The notes under the pieces were generated by a model. It made no database searches. It was not told the origin of the DNA and was given only the letters and a program-made list of their open reading frames with translations. The translations under genes were made by a program, and so were the position numbers. This document shows, piece by piece, positions 1-11,103 of a DNA stretch of 64,000 nucleotides. The DNA comes from Varanus komodoensis (Eukaryota > Chordata > Lepidosauria > Squamata > Varanidae): contig NW_025336576.1 of the NCBI RefSeq assembly GCF_004798865.1, positions 1,218,413 to 1,282,412 on the forward strand. Direction: 5' to 3'. Position 1 is the stretch's first letter, and each line of letters opens with the position of its first letter.

Positions 1-1744
1 ATGGCAAGAAGACCGATGTGCTTGAAACAGGGTGCTGGAGGAGAGCTTTGTGAATGTCCTGGGCCAACAGAAAGAGAAACAAGGGAGTCCAGAATTTGCC
101 CTGGAAGCAAAAAGACAAAACTGTTGTATTTCAGGGCTCAGACACCTCAGGACTCATTCAGGAAGGCATCCATGCTGGGGAAAGCCAAAGGCAGAAAAAA
201 GACAAGCCCCCGGAGGAGATGGATGGGCCACAAACCGGAGCAGGGCTGTCTGTGCAAACTAAAAATCGCCCCACGACTGCGGGCTTTTTCGTCTCAGCTA
301 AAGTTGGCCTACAGCCACGCTTCCCAATGTGTCCGTGCCCTGAGAGACAAAAGCGAAGTGAGAGGGCTTTCCCTTACCCGTGGCTTTGGCCTTGCGCTGG
401 GACCTTTTCCTGTGTGTGCCTGGGATGGGAGCTGCATCTGGATCAAGCGCTTCCCATGCAGCTACCCCACCTCCTCCAAGGAATTTAGTGGAAGGCCGAG
501 GCGCTGCCGCCTGCCATCCGGAGCCCGCCATCCTTCTCCACCGTGCCGCCATCTCTTTCCTTACTTCAGGAAACGTCACAGGCTGAGGTGTGGCAGCCAC
601 AGGTGGCGCTTTCCGTGTGTGCCAGCGCTGGGAGCGCTCTGTTGGAGAGTCCCCGGGGTGGGAGGTGACCCAGGCAGCGTCTTGCTTGGGTTTTGTTCCA
701 TGAAGGCGGTGGAGCGGGGCCGGTAAGTCAAGAGGGCAGCTCCAGCGGTGAAGGAAGGCCATTCTAGCACTTGGCTGCAGGGAGTCTGCAGAACAGTCTG
801 CTGAAGAGGCCATCTCTGCAGACCGAAATCCAGCGGCCAGCCGGGTCTGAGAAGCGCCGCCCGGCTCGCCCCAGCCGGTGCCGAGGGGCACAGCGCCGGC
901 AGCCCTCCTTTGCGTCAGGCCACCCTGCAGCTGGGACGGCACCTGACCACGTGGCTCCTTAATAGTTAGTTGCCAGCTCCAGAGCAACAAGCCAACTTGT
1001 GCCCTGCCCAGAAATTAAATGAGGGCGGTGACCAGCGAAATCTTGCAGGCCGTCCACTGGCTGTTTGCAGTGGCCTCACAGACCTTGCAGATAGCCAAGC
1101 TGGTCTGTGTGCCAGCAGGCCGCCTGGTTGCAGAAACCGGCTCGGACACAACCTGCCAGGTGCAAGAGTTTGCTCCTTTCGCTGGGAACCGGCTTCAGCC
1201 GGAAGGCTCCAGGCTGCTTTGGTCCCCGGGAACATTCAGGGAGAGCGTGAACCGAATCGGGAACTGCAGCTTGGTGGATTCCAAAGGGTGGCCAGGATGC
1301 AGCCCGCAGACCACTGCTCTGTCCTGGCCATCCCAGCCTGTTCCTCCTGGCCCCGAGCCTCTTCCCCTTCCCGGTCCTGTTGCCGGGAAAGCCCCGATGG
1401 CAGCCACCGCAAGGATGAGCACGTTCAGTCAGAAAAGACCCCTTTCGTCTTGGACCGCAGCACTTTGATGAAAGATCACCCAGGCCCCCTGCAGTTACTC
1501 GTGACGTGGTGCTCCTGGGCACTGGACTCCCCGCCAGCCACAAGATCACAGCCCACGGACAGGCACTTGTACAACCTGCTAGTCACGTACGCCAATGCAG
1601 GGCGTTAGGTTTCCAGATCATCCTAGTCCAAGAGCATCCGGGTGCCTCTAGGCACGACACGATGCTCTAAACCGATCAGACATGCTGGCGACAGCAGCAC
1701 GGGAAGCATGCCTGATTGCCTTATTGACCTGTCAATTGAGTAGA
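1..1744. other. intergenic, no gene recognised
   Basis: This stretch is moderately GC-rich. Open frames occur on both strands but resemble no protein family I know, have no consistent splice-site framework, and overlap one another as expected for GC-rich non-coding DNA. I see no clear repeat in it. Confidence 0.5.
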
Positions 1745-1987
1745 CCCCTTTATTTATTTATTTTCAATTTATACCCTGCCTTTTTCCTACCAAGGGCTCA
1801 AGGCAGCTTACCTCATTCTCCTCCTCCATCTTGTCCCCACAACAACCACCCTGCGAGGCAGGCTGGGCTGAGAGCCTGTGACTGGCCCAGAGTCACCCAG
1901 TGGGCTCCATGGCCGAGCGGGGACCCGAACCCGGATCGCCCGAGTCCCAGTCCCGCGCTCTAACCACTACGCCACCCTGGCTCTCCC
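1745..1987 (-). repeat. tRNA-headed SINE with MIR-like body
   Basis: Read on the minus strand, the element opens at about 1,987 with a tRNA-like head. It has a perfect A box (TGGCGTAGTGG) and a B box with one mismatch (GGTTCGGGTCC). A body follows with the block GACTCTGGGCCAGTCAC and a CTCGCAGGGT-GGTTGTTG segment like the MIR/CORE-SINE core. It ends in GGGTATAAATTG-type sequence and an AAATA-rich tail at 1,750-1,776. Similar but more decayed copies lie at 13.96, 15.99, 36.45 and 56.67 kb. The family name is not certain from sequence alone. Confidence 0.8.
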
Positions 1988-4900
1988 TTTGCAGTTTGGA
2001 TCCTGCTTAAACATGCAAATGTGTCCGATGGAGGAGCCATTCAGGAAACCTGGTCTGACAGCCACACTCCGCAGGCCGGGTGCTGGCCTCTGCGGTCCCT
2101 TCAGAAGCACACGGGCACCGCTGTCGCAGCCCTTCTGCAGCGGGTGGGTGCGCAGGCGTTCCTTGCTGAGCGTCAGCCCACGGCAGCCTCAGTCCAGCTA
2201 AGAATTCCGTCTTCCCAAAGCAACAGCAGCCCTCAACAGTACCCTGGCTTGGAATTGGGGTGCTTTCTGAAAAAGGGGTGCAGTTTTGATTTTTAACACA
2301 AAAGCACATATAAGCAACCCTTTTCTGCCAGGGTTTATCTGAATTTTCCCCACACCCGGCAGCAGGGAGGCCTCGGAGCTGGGCCAGCGGGCACCTGCCT
2401 GGGGCAGCCTGCAGGGGTCTCTTCTCCAGTGGCACCTCGGAAGGGGAAGAGGTTGCTGGACAGAAGGTCCTCCCGACGAGGTTGCAGCCAGAACAAAACA
2501 ACAAGAAGCGGCACCCAGAGAGTGACTCAATCCTGCGGGGGTGGCGGCCTGGGGGGGGCACACTGACTGGAGAAACACCTTTGTGTGTAAACAGTGCCGC
2601 TCCTGGCGGCAACAGGCCTGGGAGACGGGTTGCGTTATGCCGCCTCTTGCGCCACCCCCCGCATCCAGCGTGATGCAACCCGCTGCATGGGCAGGGGGCA
2701 GGAAGGAAAGCAGGGCTGTCTCGGGCCGGACCTGAGCGGTTTCTCGGAACGGCCGTGATGTCCCAAGCCGCTTCTGACCTTCCTCGCCCCACTGGCCATC
2801 TTGCTCACAGGAGGGGCGCCACAGGGGAATGGGGGGGGGGGGGCATGGGGCCTGGCCGAGCTCCCGCATCCACCTTTCCGCAGCAGCCAGCCTCGGGGGG
2901 GGGGGGCTGCAAGCAGGACGGGGGGCCTCCCCATTTCTGAAACTCGTTTAGAAGTGGGTGCCTTTGAAGACCATCGGTGACCCTGGTGGAGCCGTCACGC
3001 CCCGCTCAGTCCAGTCGTCCTCCTCCTCTGGCTGTGGGAGGGTGATCTGGGGGCAGAGAGCGACTGCCAGCCCTATTGCCGGTCCCGCTCCACTGGCCCG
3101 AAGCTGCCTCGTGTGCCCCACGGAGCCTCCATGTTCCCTGTCCCTGCGCCTCCCGCGAGTAGCCGCTGTGGGGACCTGTGTCACACTCCCTGCCCGAAAA
3201 ATGCTTAGTGGGTGCTGGGAATTGTAGTCCCACGCATAGGGAGGGCTCCGGGGTGCAGGTCACTGTGCCTGCGGGAGCGGCAGCTGTTCTGGCTCCCTCC
3301 CACGGCTGCCTCGCCTTGCGGCGCTCGGAACGCAGGCGAAGGACAAACCGCAGGTGCCCCAGGGCGCCCTGCCCGAACCAGGGCCTGCGAGGAGGACGTG
3401 TGTCCTGGCGTCACCTCTGCCCTCACCTGGCCTCCTGGGAGGCAGTTCCCCGCGCTGGGCTCTGAGGCAACGTGCCCGCCCGCCTTTGAGCGCCCCCAAC
3501 TCCGCACCCCCCCCGTTCCTGTTGTGCCCCCACTGGCCCAACGGGAGCTGAACTGGGGGGAGAAGCTTGCCGAAGAGCTCATAACGTGCCGTTCCTGCGC
3601 GTCAGGAAACCATTCCCTTGAGTCCTTCCAGGCACTGCCAGCCCCAGCGCCACCTTTGGCTCCTCACATGTCTTTTCCGGAAAGAAAAAAGAGGGAGGTT
3701 GTGAGGGGAAAACACGGGCAGGGCCACGAGGGAGCGGCTCCATCCATCCTCTCGTGCGGCACGGCGACCGAGGGCTGCTCGGCCGGAGTCTTTGACTGCA
3801 CCACACGCCCATGGCTGCTGCTTCCGGATTGTTGTGGGATTAAGATGTGGCATGTGGAACTGCCGGCATGCACCGCATCTCACTCCAGCTTCTGCTGCCA
3901 TAGCCAGATAACGCTCTGCTCGGTTGCAGAAAGGCATGGCAAGCCACACCACAAGCGCCTCGTGCAGAGGAGGGGCAGGATGTGCCGTGAGCTTAGCTGG
4001 CTGGAATGGTGGCCTCATGCCAGGCCGAATGGCCAGCTCTGCATATGCCTGGCAGGGAGCATCCAAATGGGGAGGGGGGGCAAGATGCCCTCGTGTTTCA
4101 TGTTCCAGGAATGTTCCCCAGGCATGGGGCAGGAGGGCTCTTGGCTTTGCTGCGTGTGCCGTGGGGGGGACCACATTCCATCCAGCCGTTTGTCCGCCCA
4201 TCTGTCGGCCCCCTGGGCCACATCGCCCTCTGACTGATGCCTTGAAACAGCTGTGGCGTACGTACAGATACCGTGGTGGAGGGCCCCCCTGGCAGGAGGC
4301 TGTGCGCAGGAGGGAGGGTGCTGCCGTGCAGCGAAAACGCAACCTGGTGGGTGGGGGCAGATGGGAAGATGACGGGGGTGGGATGCAGTGCGTGCCGATG
4401 CCGCGTGCCAGAGCTGTGCCAGCGACAGCACCGACAGAGGCCTCCCGGCTGGATCGGCCTTTCCTGCACTGGGGAAGCCGGTCTCCCCCTCCGTGGTCCC
4501 TGATCCACGGCGCGGCTTTGCAATGTGTCCAAAGTGCCTGCAGCCATCCTTAATTTGTTGTGTTGGGGGCGGTCTGTGCACCATGAAGCCAAACAACTGC
4601 GAGGGGCCTGCGAGGGACCCTGGGGCGAGCACGCCCCTCACTGCTGCAAACATGAGCCCCTCCAGGGGCTCTTCTGAGATCAGGAATCCCTGTGGGATTC
4701 CCTGGGCCGCGACCAGCGTGGCCGGTGGCCTCCGCCTCGCCTCGCCTTGCAGTCGGCTGGTGCTGGTGCTGGTGCTGGTGCTGGTGCTGGCGGCTCCGGA
4801 GGAGAGCCTGGCTCGGCCCGCATGTCCCGCCCCGGCCCTGCTGCGGCTGCTGCGTGCGCGCGCTGATACAGATGCACCTCGGAGGGACCTGCACAGCTCA

Positions 4901-5260
4901 GTCACCGGAACATCAGCACTCCTGCACTCCTGCCCCATTCGGTGCCCCGCAAGTAGCTCGGGTCAGGCGGCATAATTTTGCCCCCCAATTAGTCCCAAAA
5001 AAACCTGTGAGGTGGGCTAGCGGGGGCTCCATGGTTTTGCGGGGCAGGGGTCAACCGTGGCCTCTCTTTCTGGCCTGGCAAGCTAAAGCAAACTGTTCCC
5101 CAGTGCCTGCCATCACCAGCCAGCAGCCCTATGCAGCAGGCTGGGTGGGGATGATGGGGCTCGGAGTCCCCCTCGGAAAGGCACCGCATGGGGAAGGCCG
5201 TGCAAGCAGGGCCACGTGGGGGTGGGGGCAGATCTGGGTTGCCTTCCCCGAGCCGCTCTG
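1988..5260. other. intergenic GC-rich DNA, no gene recognised
   Basis: This stretch is GC-rich, with several poly-G/poly-C runs (for example near 2,830 and 2,895) and a GGTGCT hexamer repeat at 4,756-4,790. I recognise no exon. The long frames over 3.2-5 kb are GC-driven and match no family. Confidence 0.45.
4756..4790. repeat. hexanucleotide microsatellite (GGTGCT)n
   Basis: About five to six tandem copies of a 6-bp unit. Translated on the minus strand it gives an Ala-Pro run, which explains a low-complexity open frame there. It is a simple repeat, not evidence of a gene. Confidence 0.85.
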
Positions 5261-5269
5261 GGTCTCCTG

Positions 5270-5950
5270 TAAGCAAAATCTGACCAGCAGCCCCAGGATA
5301 CACCTGAGGGGCCGACATCCGAGGGCTCCCCTCCCCGCCCGGAAAAGGAGCGAGGCGCGGGGCTGCCCAGACTCGCCTCGGCTCGCATCTCGCGGCGGAT
5401 CTGCCCGGGCAGCTCCAGGCGGCCGCGGTGAGCCCAGGGCCGAGGCAGGAGGTGCGTGGGGGAAAAGGCGGGTGGGCTGCCGCCCCGTGCCCCGGCCCCA
5501 CCTGCCCGCCCAGGCCCCGGCTCCTCCTGGCGGGCGGCGATCCCCCGAGGGCAGCCGGGCCTCCCGGAGGATCGCCTCGCCGCCGAGAGGGGCAGGGGCG
5601 CTGCGGGTCGAGGCGGGCGCGGAGGGGCGTTTGGACAGCGGGCAGCTGAAGCGGGAGCCCCAGCGAAGGGCCCTGTGGGCGCGCGCGCACCCGGCGGCGG
5701 TGGATGCCGCCCCGCCCCGCCCCCCTCAGAGGAGGCTGATCCCGGTGGAGCCTGTCCTGCAGGGAATAGTGTGTGTCGGGGGGGGGGGGGCGCCGCCGCA
5801 TTGGATCGGGCAACACGCCTCGGGCCAGTCCGCAGAGAGCGCCCAGCCCCTTGGCACCTCCTCGTGCCCCCACTGCCCCCGTCAAGCCCCAGGGATCCCC
5901 CTCGCCCCCGGCTGTGCGCTCGCAGGAAAGGGACCGCGCGGCTGGGGCGG
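5270..5950. promoter_or_regulatory. orphan CpG island, possible promoter or first exon
   Basis: A dense cluster of CpG dinucleotides, with GCGCGC and CCGCGG-type strings, stands out from flanking DNA that is GC-rich but poorer in CpG. On the plus strand a good splice-donor match (GCGGCCGCG followed by GTGAGC) lies near 5,430. No coding exon is recognisable on either strand, so any transcript starting here would have a non-coding first exon. Promoter function is inferred from base composition only. Confidence 0.4.
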
Positions 5951-8747
5951 CACTGGAGCAAAAGCTGCAGGGAGAACTCGGAAGGAAGGGGCGCTGGGCC
6001 AGGAAGGGGGGCCCTGCAGTTATCCATCTGCTGGGCCGGTGTTTCCGGCATTTCCCTTCTTCTCTTGGCCGAAACCAGGGAGCTGCTTGGCTCTGCAAAT
6101 TCAAATGTGGCAACGGAGCGGCCACATTATGGGAGGAGCCGCTCTCTGTACATTTGCCTGTTTCTCGGCACTAGTGATGGCGTATCGATTAGGTGATTCA
6201 TAGATGCTTGGTATAGGGGTTCAATCAAGCCTCCACGTTCAGTTCCAGTCTATCCCCGGTCCCAGGGGACAAGGAATGAAGTGCAAGGGCCTGCAAGAGC
6301 TGCTCTGGGGCTCCTTGGCCGATGTCCCGGCCTCCGCTGGGAGCCTCCGTGCTGGCAAAAATAGCACCCGCACCGGCTCTTTGCCGAGTCCGCACCCCGT
6401 TGGGTGCTGCCCAGCTGATCCCAGAGCGCACCGTCCCGCGGGCTGCGTCATCGCCAGGGGCTCGGCCAGGCGGGTTGGAGGGATGTTGGTTGGAATGTAA
6501 AAATAAATAAAGGCAGGAAACCAAAGCCCTACTTATGTCTCATTATCCTTCAGAGAGGAAACACCTTAGTGACTCAGGCGGCCTCGTGCATCATGGGAGC
6601 TGCTCCCAAAGCAGGCAACTGAGGGGAAACCCAGGACGTGCTGGCGTCTTGTCTCCCTTCGGATTGGATCGCGTTGGCCAAACTCGCTGGCCCGGCCCGG
6701 CCCCTCCCTGCCCTGCCCTGCCCCGGAAGGCTGACCTTGCTGCTCTGGGGGGGGGATGCGGCCTTCCCCGCCTGGTGCCCTCCGACGCGGCCAGGCGTGG
6801 CCGTGGGCCCCAGAGCCACGAGGCCCAAGCTCTGGCGAAGCATGTCCGGCCCTGCCGTGGGCGCGGCCCTCCCCGTGGGGTGCCCCCAGCCGCCTCCCAC
6901 CGCCCTCTGGCCACTACGATTGCATGGCCAGAAGGCGGCCCAGCAGGAGGGGGGAAACTGGCCCATTGGAGTGGCCGTGAGCCCCCTGGAGCGGTAGCCC
7001 GCCCAGACCCTTTGGAGCAGCCACCCCGAGGCAGCCGAGGAGCCGGGAAGCAAGAAGGGCTCCCAGTGGGGCGGCTTCCCTCCTCAGCGATGCGCAGCTG
7101 AGCATTTCCGCAGGGCGGTGGCGGCTGAGGGGGCACAGAAGCCAGGGAGGCGCCGCAGCCGCGGGGTGGGGGGTGGGGTGAGCACAGGGGCGCCAGGGAG
7201 GAGGTGGCGGGAAGAAGCAGCGGCCGTGCGCAGTGGAGCCATGGCGGGGCCCACGCGGCCTGCGTCTCGCTGGCCGGCCACACTGCGTTCTGCCAGAACT
7301 TGGGGACCAGTGAGAAAGGAGCGAGCGAACCAGAGAGAGAGATGCAGGTGCTCGGTCTCTGCTTGTTGCCCCAGCAGGGGGCATCACTGGGGGGCTGCCG
7401 TGCTGGTGCTGCTCTGAAGGAGGGGCTGCGGCCACAGAACAACTCCAGGGATGATGGGGCCAGAGGCCGAGGTGGTCCTGCAGGCGAGCGATGAGTGCCG
7501 TGAGGCACGGGGGGGGGGGGCAGGTGGGCGATGGGAGACGGGCCCCCGGCGGCCATGGGGGGCTGGAAACCGGGGCAGGGAGCTGCCAGGGGCAGGGAGC
7601 AGCTGTGAGAGAAAAAGCGGGCCCCTGCGGACAGCCGGGTTCCCCCTCCAGCGTTAGGAGAACCGGAGCTTCTCTGTGAGCGAGCTCTGCGGTGGCTCTC
7701 GATGGCTGCCGGGCAGCGGCACCTGAGCGGCTCACTGCCGGAGCACCGTCGGCGAGAAGGCGTCAGAGCACCCGCCCGGCTCAGAACTGCCGCCGACCGC
7801 TTCCTCGCACTGTGGCGCCTCTGGAGAGCCTTTGCAAGCAGTCACACTCCCTCCGAGCAAGTCCGTACAGCTCCCCTTTCATTGAATGGCATAGAAATAG
7901 CTTGGAGTTCTGCTGCTATCATTGTTCTCCTGGATGCTTGCCAGAGGAAAGACTGCCTCTGACCATGGGCAGAGTGTCTTTCTCCATCTTGCTCACCAGT
8001 CCCTGCCAACTTGCACCTGTGTAGAATTACCAGGTTACCTGGAAACCAGACCTGAAAGGTGGCATTCCAACTCTTCCTTTGTTCAAAAGTGGCCGACTGA
8101 AGGTCAGTGGGAGCGTCCTGGAAAATGGATATTTCTGACAGCAATTTTGCATCCATCTTGTATCCTTTGGGTGGTGACTGACACTCCTGTGAAAGCCACA
8201 TGGATTTTCACGTGCCTTTCTTGAAACTTTGCGAATTACACACATCTGAGGGCGAGGTCTGGGCGGGGGGAAGGCCCCCGACATCATGCCAGGAAACTGA
8301 AACTTGGCACTCACGTCAGCGTCAGGGCCGGACGTGCAGCTTGCAAAACCGCTGTGTAATTCTCCCGCAGTGTTTTGTGGAGAGCAGCCGGGCGTGTGAA
8401 AGGAGGCGTGTGCCCTGCGCGATTTGGCTTGGACCCTGATTTGGGGATGGGGAAGAGTCCAGTGGTCCTCACTCTTGTCCAGAGGTTGTCTGATCTGAGC
8501 TGGCCGAAGCTCCAGACTCACTACAGAAGACTTGCACCCCTGGCTACCGTCGGAAACAGGCAAATAACTGCAGCCTTTTGCTCTGGCAGAATTGGGCAGC
8601 CTTCACACACACGGAAGCAGAATGTAATGGAACGACACTTGTCAGCTTCAGGCAATTGTGTGCTGAGGCCTGTGCGAAATACTTTTAAAACAATCTGTCA
8701 ATAGGGCAGTGCCATATAGTGGTTTGAGGGCTGGACTGGGACAGGGA
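5951..8747. other. intergenic GC-rich DNA, no gene recognised
   Basis: GC-rich, with a second, weaker CpG-rich patch around 6,650-7,300 and poly-G runs near 6,750 and 7,510. I recognise no coding exon and no repeat family. Confidence 0.4.
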
Positions 8748-11103
8748 TTGTTGTTGTTAGTTGCGAAGTTGCGTCCGACCCATCGCGACCCCATGGACAA
8801 CACTCCTCCAGGCCTTCCTGCCATCCACCATCCCCGGAGTCCACTCAAGCTCACACCCACTGCCCCAGGGACTCCATCCAGCCACCTCATCCTCTGCTGT
8901 CCCCTCCTCCGTTCGCCATCCATTGTTCCCAGCATCAGGCTCTTCTCCAGGGAGTCCTTCCTTCTCATTCGGTGGCCAAAGTACTTGAGTTTCATCTTCA
9001 GGATCTGGCCTTCTAAAGAGCAGTCAGGGCTGATCTCCTCTAGGACTGACCGGTTTGATCGCCTTGCGGTCCAAGGGACTCACAGGAGTCTCCTCCAGCA
9101 CCACCATTCAAAGGCCTCAATCCTTCGGCGCTCAGCCTTCCTTATGGTCCAACTTTCAAAGCCATACATTGCAACTGGGAAAAACATAGCCTTGACTATA
9201 CACACTTTTGTTGACAGGGTGATGTCTCTGCTTCTTAGTATGCTGTCTAGATTTGCCATAGCTTTCCTCCCCAGGAGCAAGCGTCTTTTAATTCTTGGCT
9301 GCAGTCCCCGTCTGTGGTGATCTTGGAGCCCAGGAAAATAAAATCTGTCACTACCTCCATTTCTTCCCCATCTATTTGCCAGGAAGTGAGAGGACCGGAT
9401 GCCATGATCTTAGTTTTCTTAATGTTGAGTTTCAAGTCAACTTTTGCGCTCTCCTCCTTCACCCACATCAAGAGGCTCTTTAGTTCCTCTTTATTTCTGC
9501 CATGAGAGTGGTATCATCTGCATATCTGAGGTTGTTGATATTTCTCCCAGCAATCTGAATTCCAACTGGTGATTCATCTAGGCCCGCCTTTCTCGTGATG
9601 TGCTCTGCATGTAAGTTAAATAGGCAGGGCTACAGTATACAGCCTTGCCAAACTCCTTTCTCAATTTTGAACCAAGCAGTGGTTCCGTGCCCAGTTCTTA
9701 CTGTTGCTTCCTGACCCGCATACAGGTTTCTCAAGATACAAATACGATGGTCTGGTACTCCCATCTCTTTAAGAACTTGCCACAGTTTGTTGTGATTCAC
9801 ACAATCAAAGGCTTTAGCATAGTCAATGAAGCAGAAGTAGATGTTTTTCTGGAACTCCCTAGCTTTCTCCATGATCCAGCGTATGTTGGCCATTTGATCT
9901 CTAGTTCCTCTCCCTCTTTGAAATCCTGCCTGTACTTCTGGTGGTTCTCGGTCCGCATACTGCTGGAGCCTAGCTTGTAGGATTTTGAGCATAACTTGGC
10001 TAGCATGTGAAATGAGTGCAATGGTGCGGTAGTTCGAACACTCTTTGGCATTGCCCTTCTTTGGGATCGGAATGTAAACTGACCTTTTCCAATCCTGTGG
10101 CCACTGCCGAGTTTTCCAAGTTTGCTGGCATATTGAGTGTAGCACTTTTACTGCATATCTTTTAAGATTTTGAATAGCTCGGCTGGAATACCGTCGCCTC
10201 CACTAGCTTTGTTGTTGCTCAGACTTCCCAAGGCCCATTTGACTTCACATTCCAGGATATCTGGCTCGAGGTCAGTGACCACCTCATCATGGTTATCAGG
10301 GAAGTTAAGGTCTTTCTTGTATAGTTCCTCTGTGTAATCTTGCCACCTCTTCTTAATCTCTTCTGCCTCTGTTGGGTCCCTGCCATTTTGGTCCTTTATC
10401 CTGCCCATCTTTGCATGAAATGTTCCCTTCCTATCTCCAATTTTCTTGAAGAGATCTCTGGTCCTCCCTATTCTATTGTTTTCTTCTATTTCTTTGCACT
10501 GTTCATTGAAGAAGGCCTTATCTCTTCTAGCTATTCTCTGGAATTCTGCATTCAATTGGGTGTATCTTTCTCTTTCTCCCTTGCCTTTCGCTTCCCTTCT
10601 TTCCTCAGCTATTTGTAAAGCTTCCTCAGACAGCCATTTCGCTTTCTTGCATTTCTTTTTCTTTGGGATGGTTTTAGTTGCTGCCTCTTGTACAATGTTG
10701 CGAACCTCTGTCCATAGTTCTTCAGGCACTCTATCTATCAGATCTAATTCCTTAAATCTATTTGTCACCTCTACTGTATATTCATCAGGGATATGATTTA
10801 GGTCATACCTGAGTGGCCTAGTGCTTTCCCCTACTTTCTTCAATTTAAGCCTAAATTTTGCAACCAGAAGCTCATGATCTGAGCCCCGGTCAGCTCCTGG
10901 TCAAGTTGTTACTGACTGTATAGAGCTTCTCCATCTTTGGTTGCAGAGCACATTGTCAGTCTGATTTCTGTGTTGACCGTCTGGTGATGTCCAAGTGTAG
11001 AGTCGTCTCTTGGGTTGCTGGAAAAGAGTGTTTGCTATGACCATCGTATTCTCTTGACAGAATTCTGCCAGCCTGTGCGCTGCTTCACTTTGTACTCCAA
11101 GGG
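8748..11103 (-). mobile_element. RTE/BovB LINE, 5'-truncated, about 2.4 kb
   Basis: Minus-strand frames give the BovB open frame from the C-terminal part of the endonuclease (10,901-11,103) through the linker (10,148-10,843) and the reverse transcriptase. The fingers/palm region at 9,630-10,145 contains FIDYAKAFDCVNHNKLW. The catalytic YADD is intact at 9,513-9,524. The C-terminal region ([27 protein letters not shown]) follows at 8,760-9,300. The 3' end at 8,748 carries a short TTG/AAC-type tail. The copy is dead: the frame shifts near 10,146 and near 9,290, and a stop follows GVWQGCIL near 9,630. The few breaks suggest a fairly young insertion. Its 5' edge (about 11,103) falls inside the endonuclease, as expected for incomplete target-primed reverse transcription. 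Confidence 0.93.

Noticed and set aside
4692-6203. 503-codon plus-strand frame (and 378- and 312-codon minus-strand frames over the same DNA)
   Set aside because: Stop-poor because the region is GC-rich. The product is low-complexity, matches no family, and frames of similar length exist on both strands at once.
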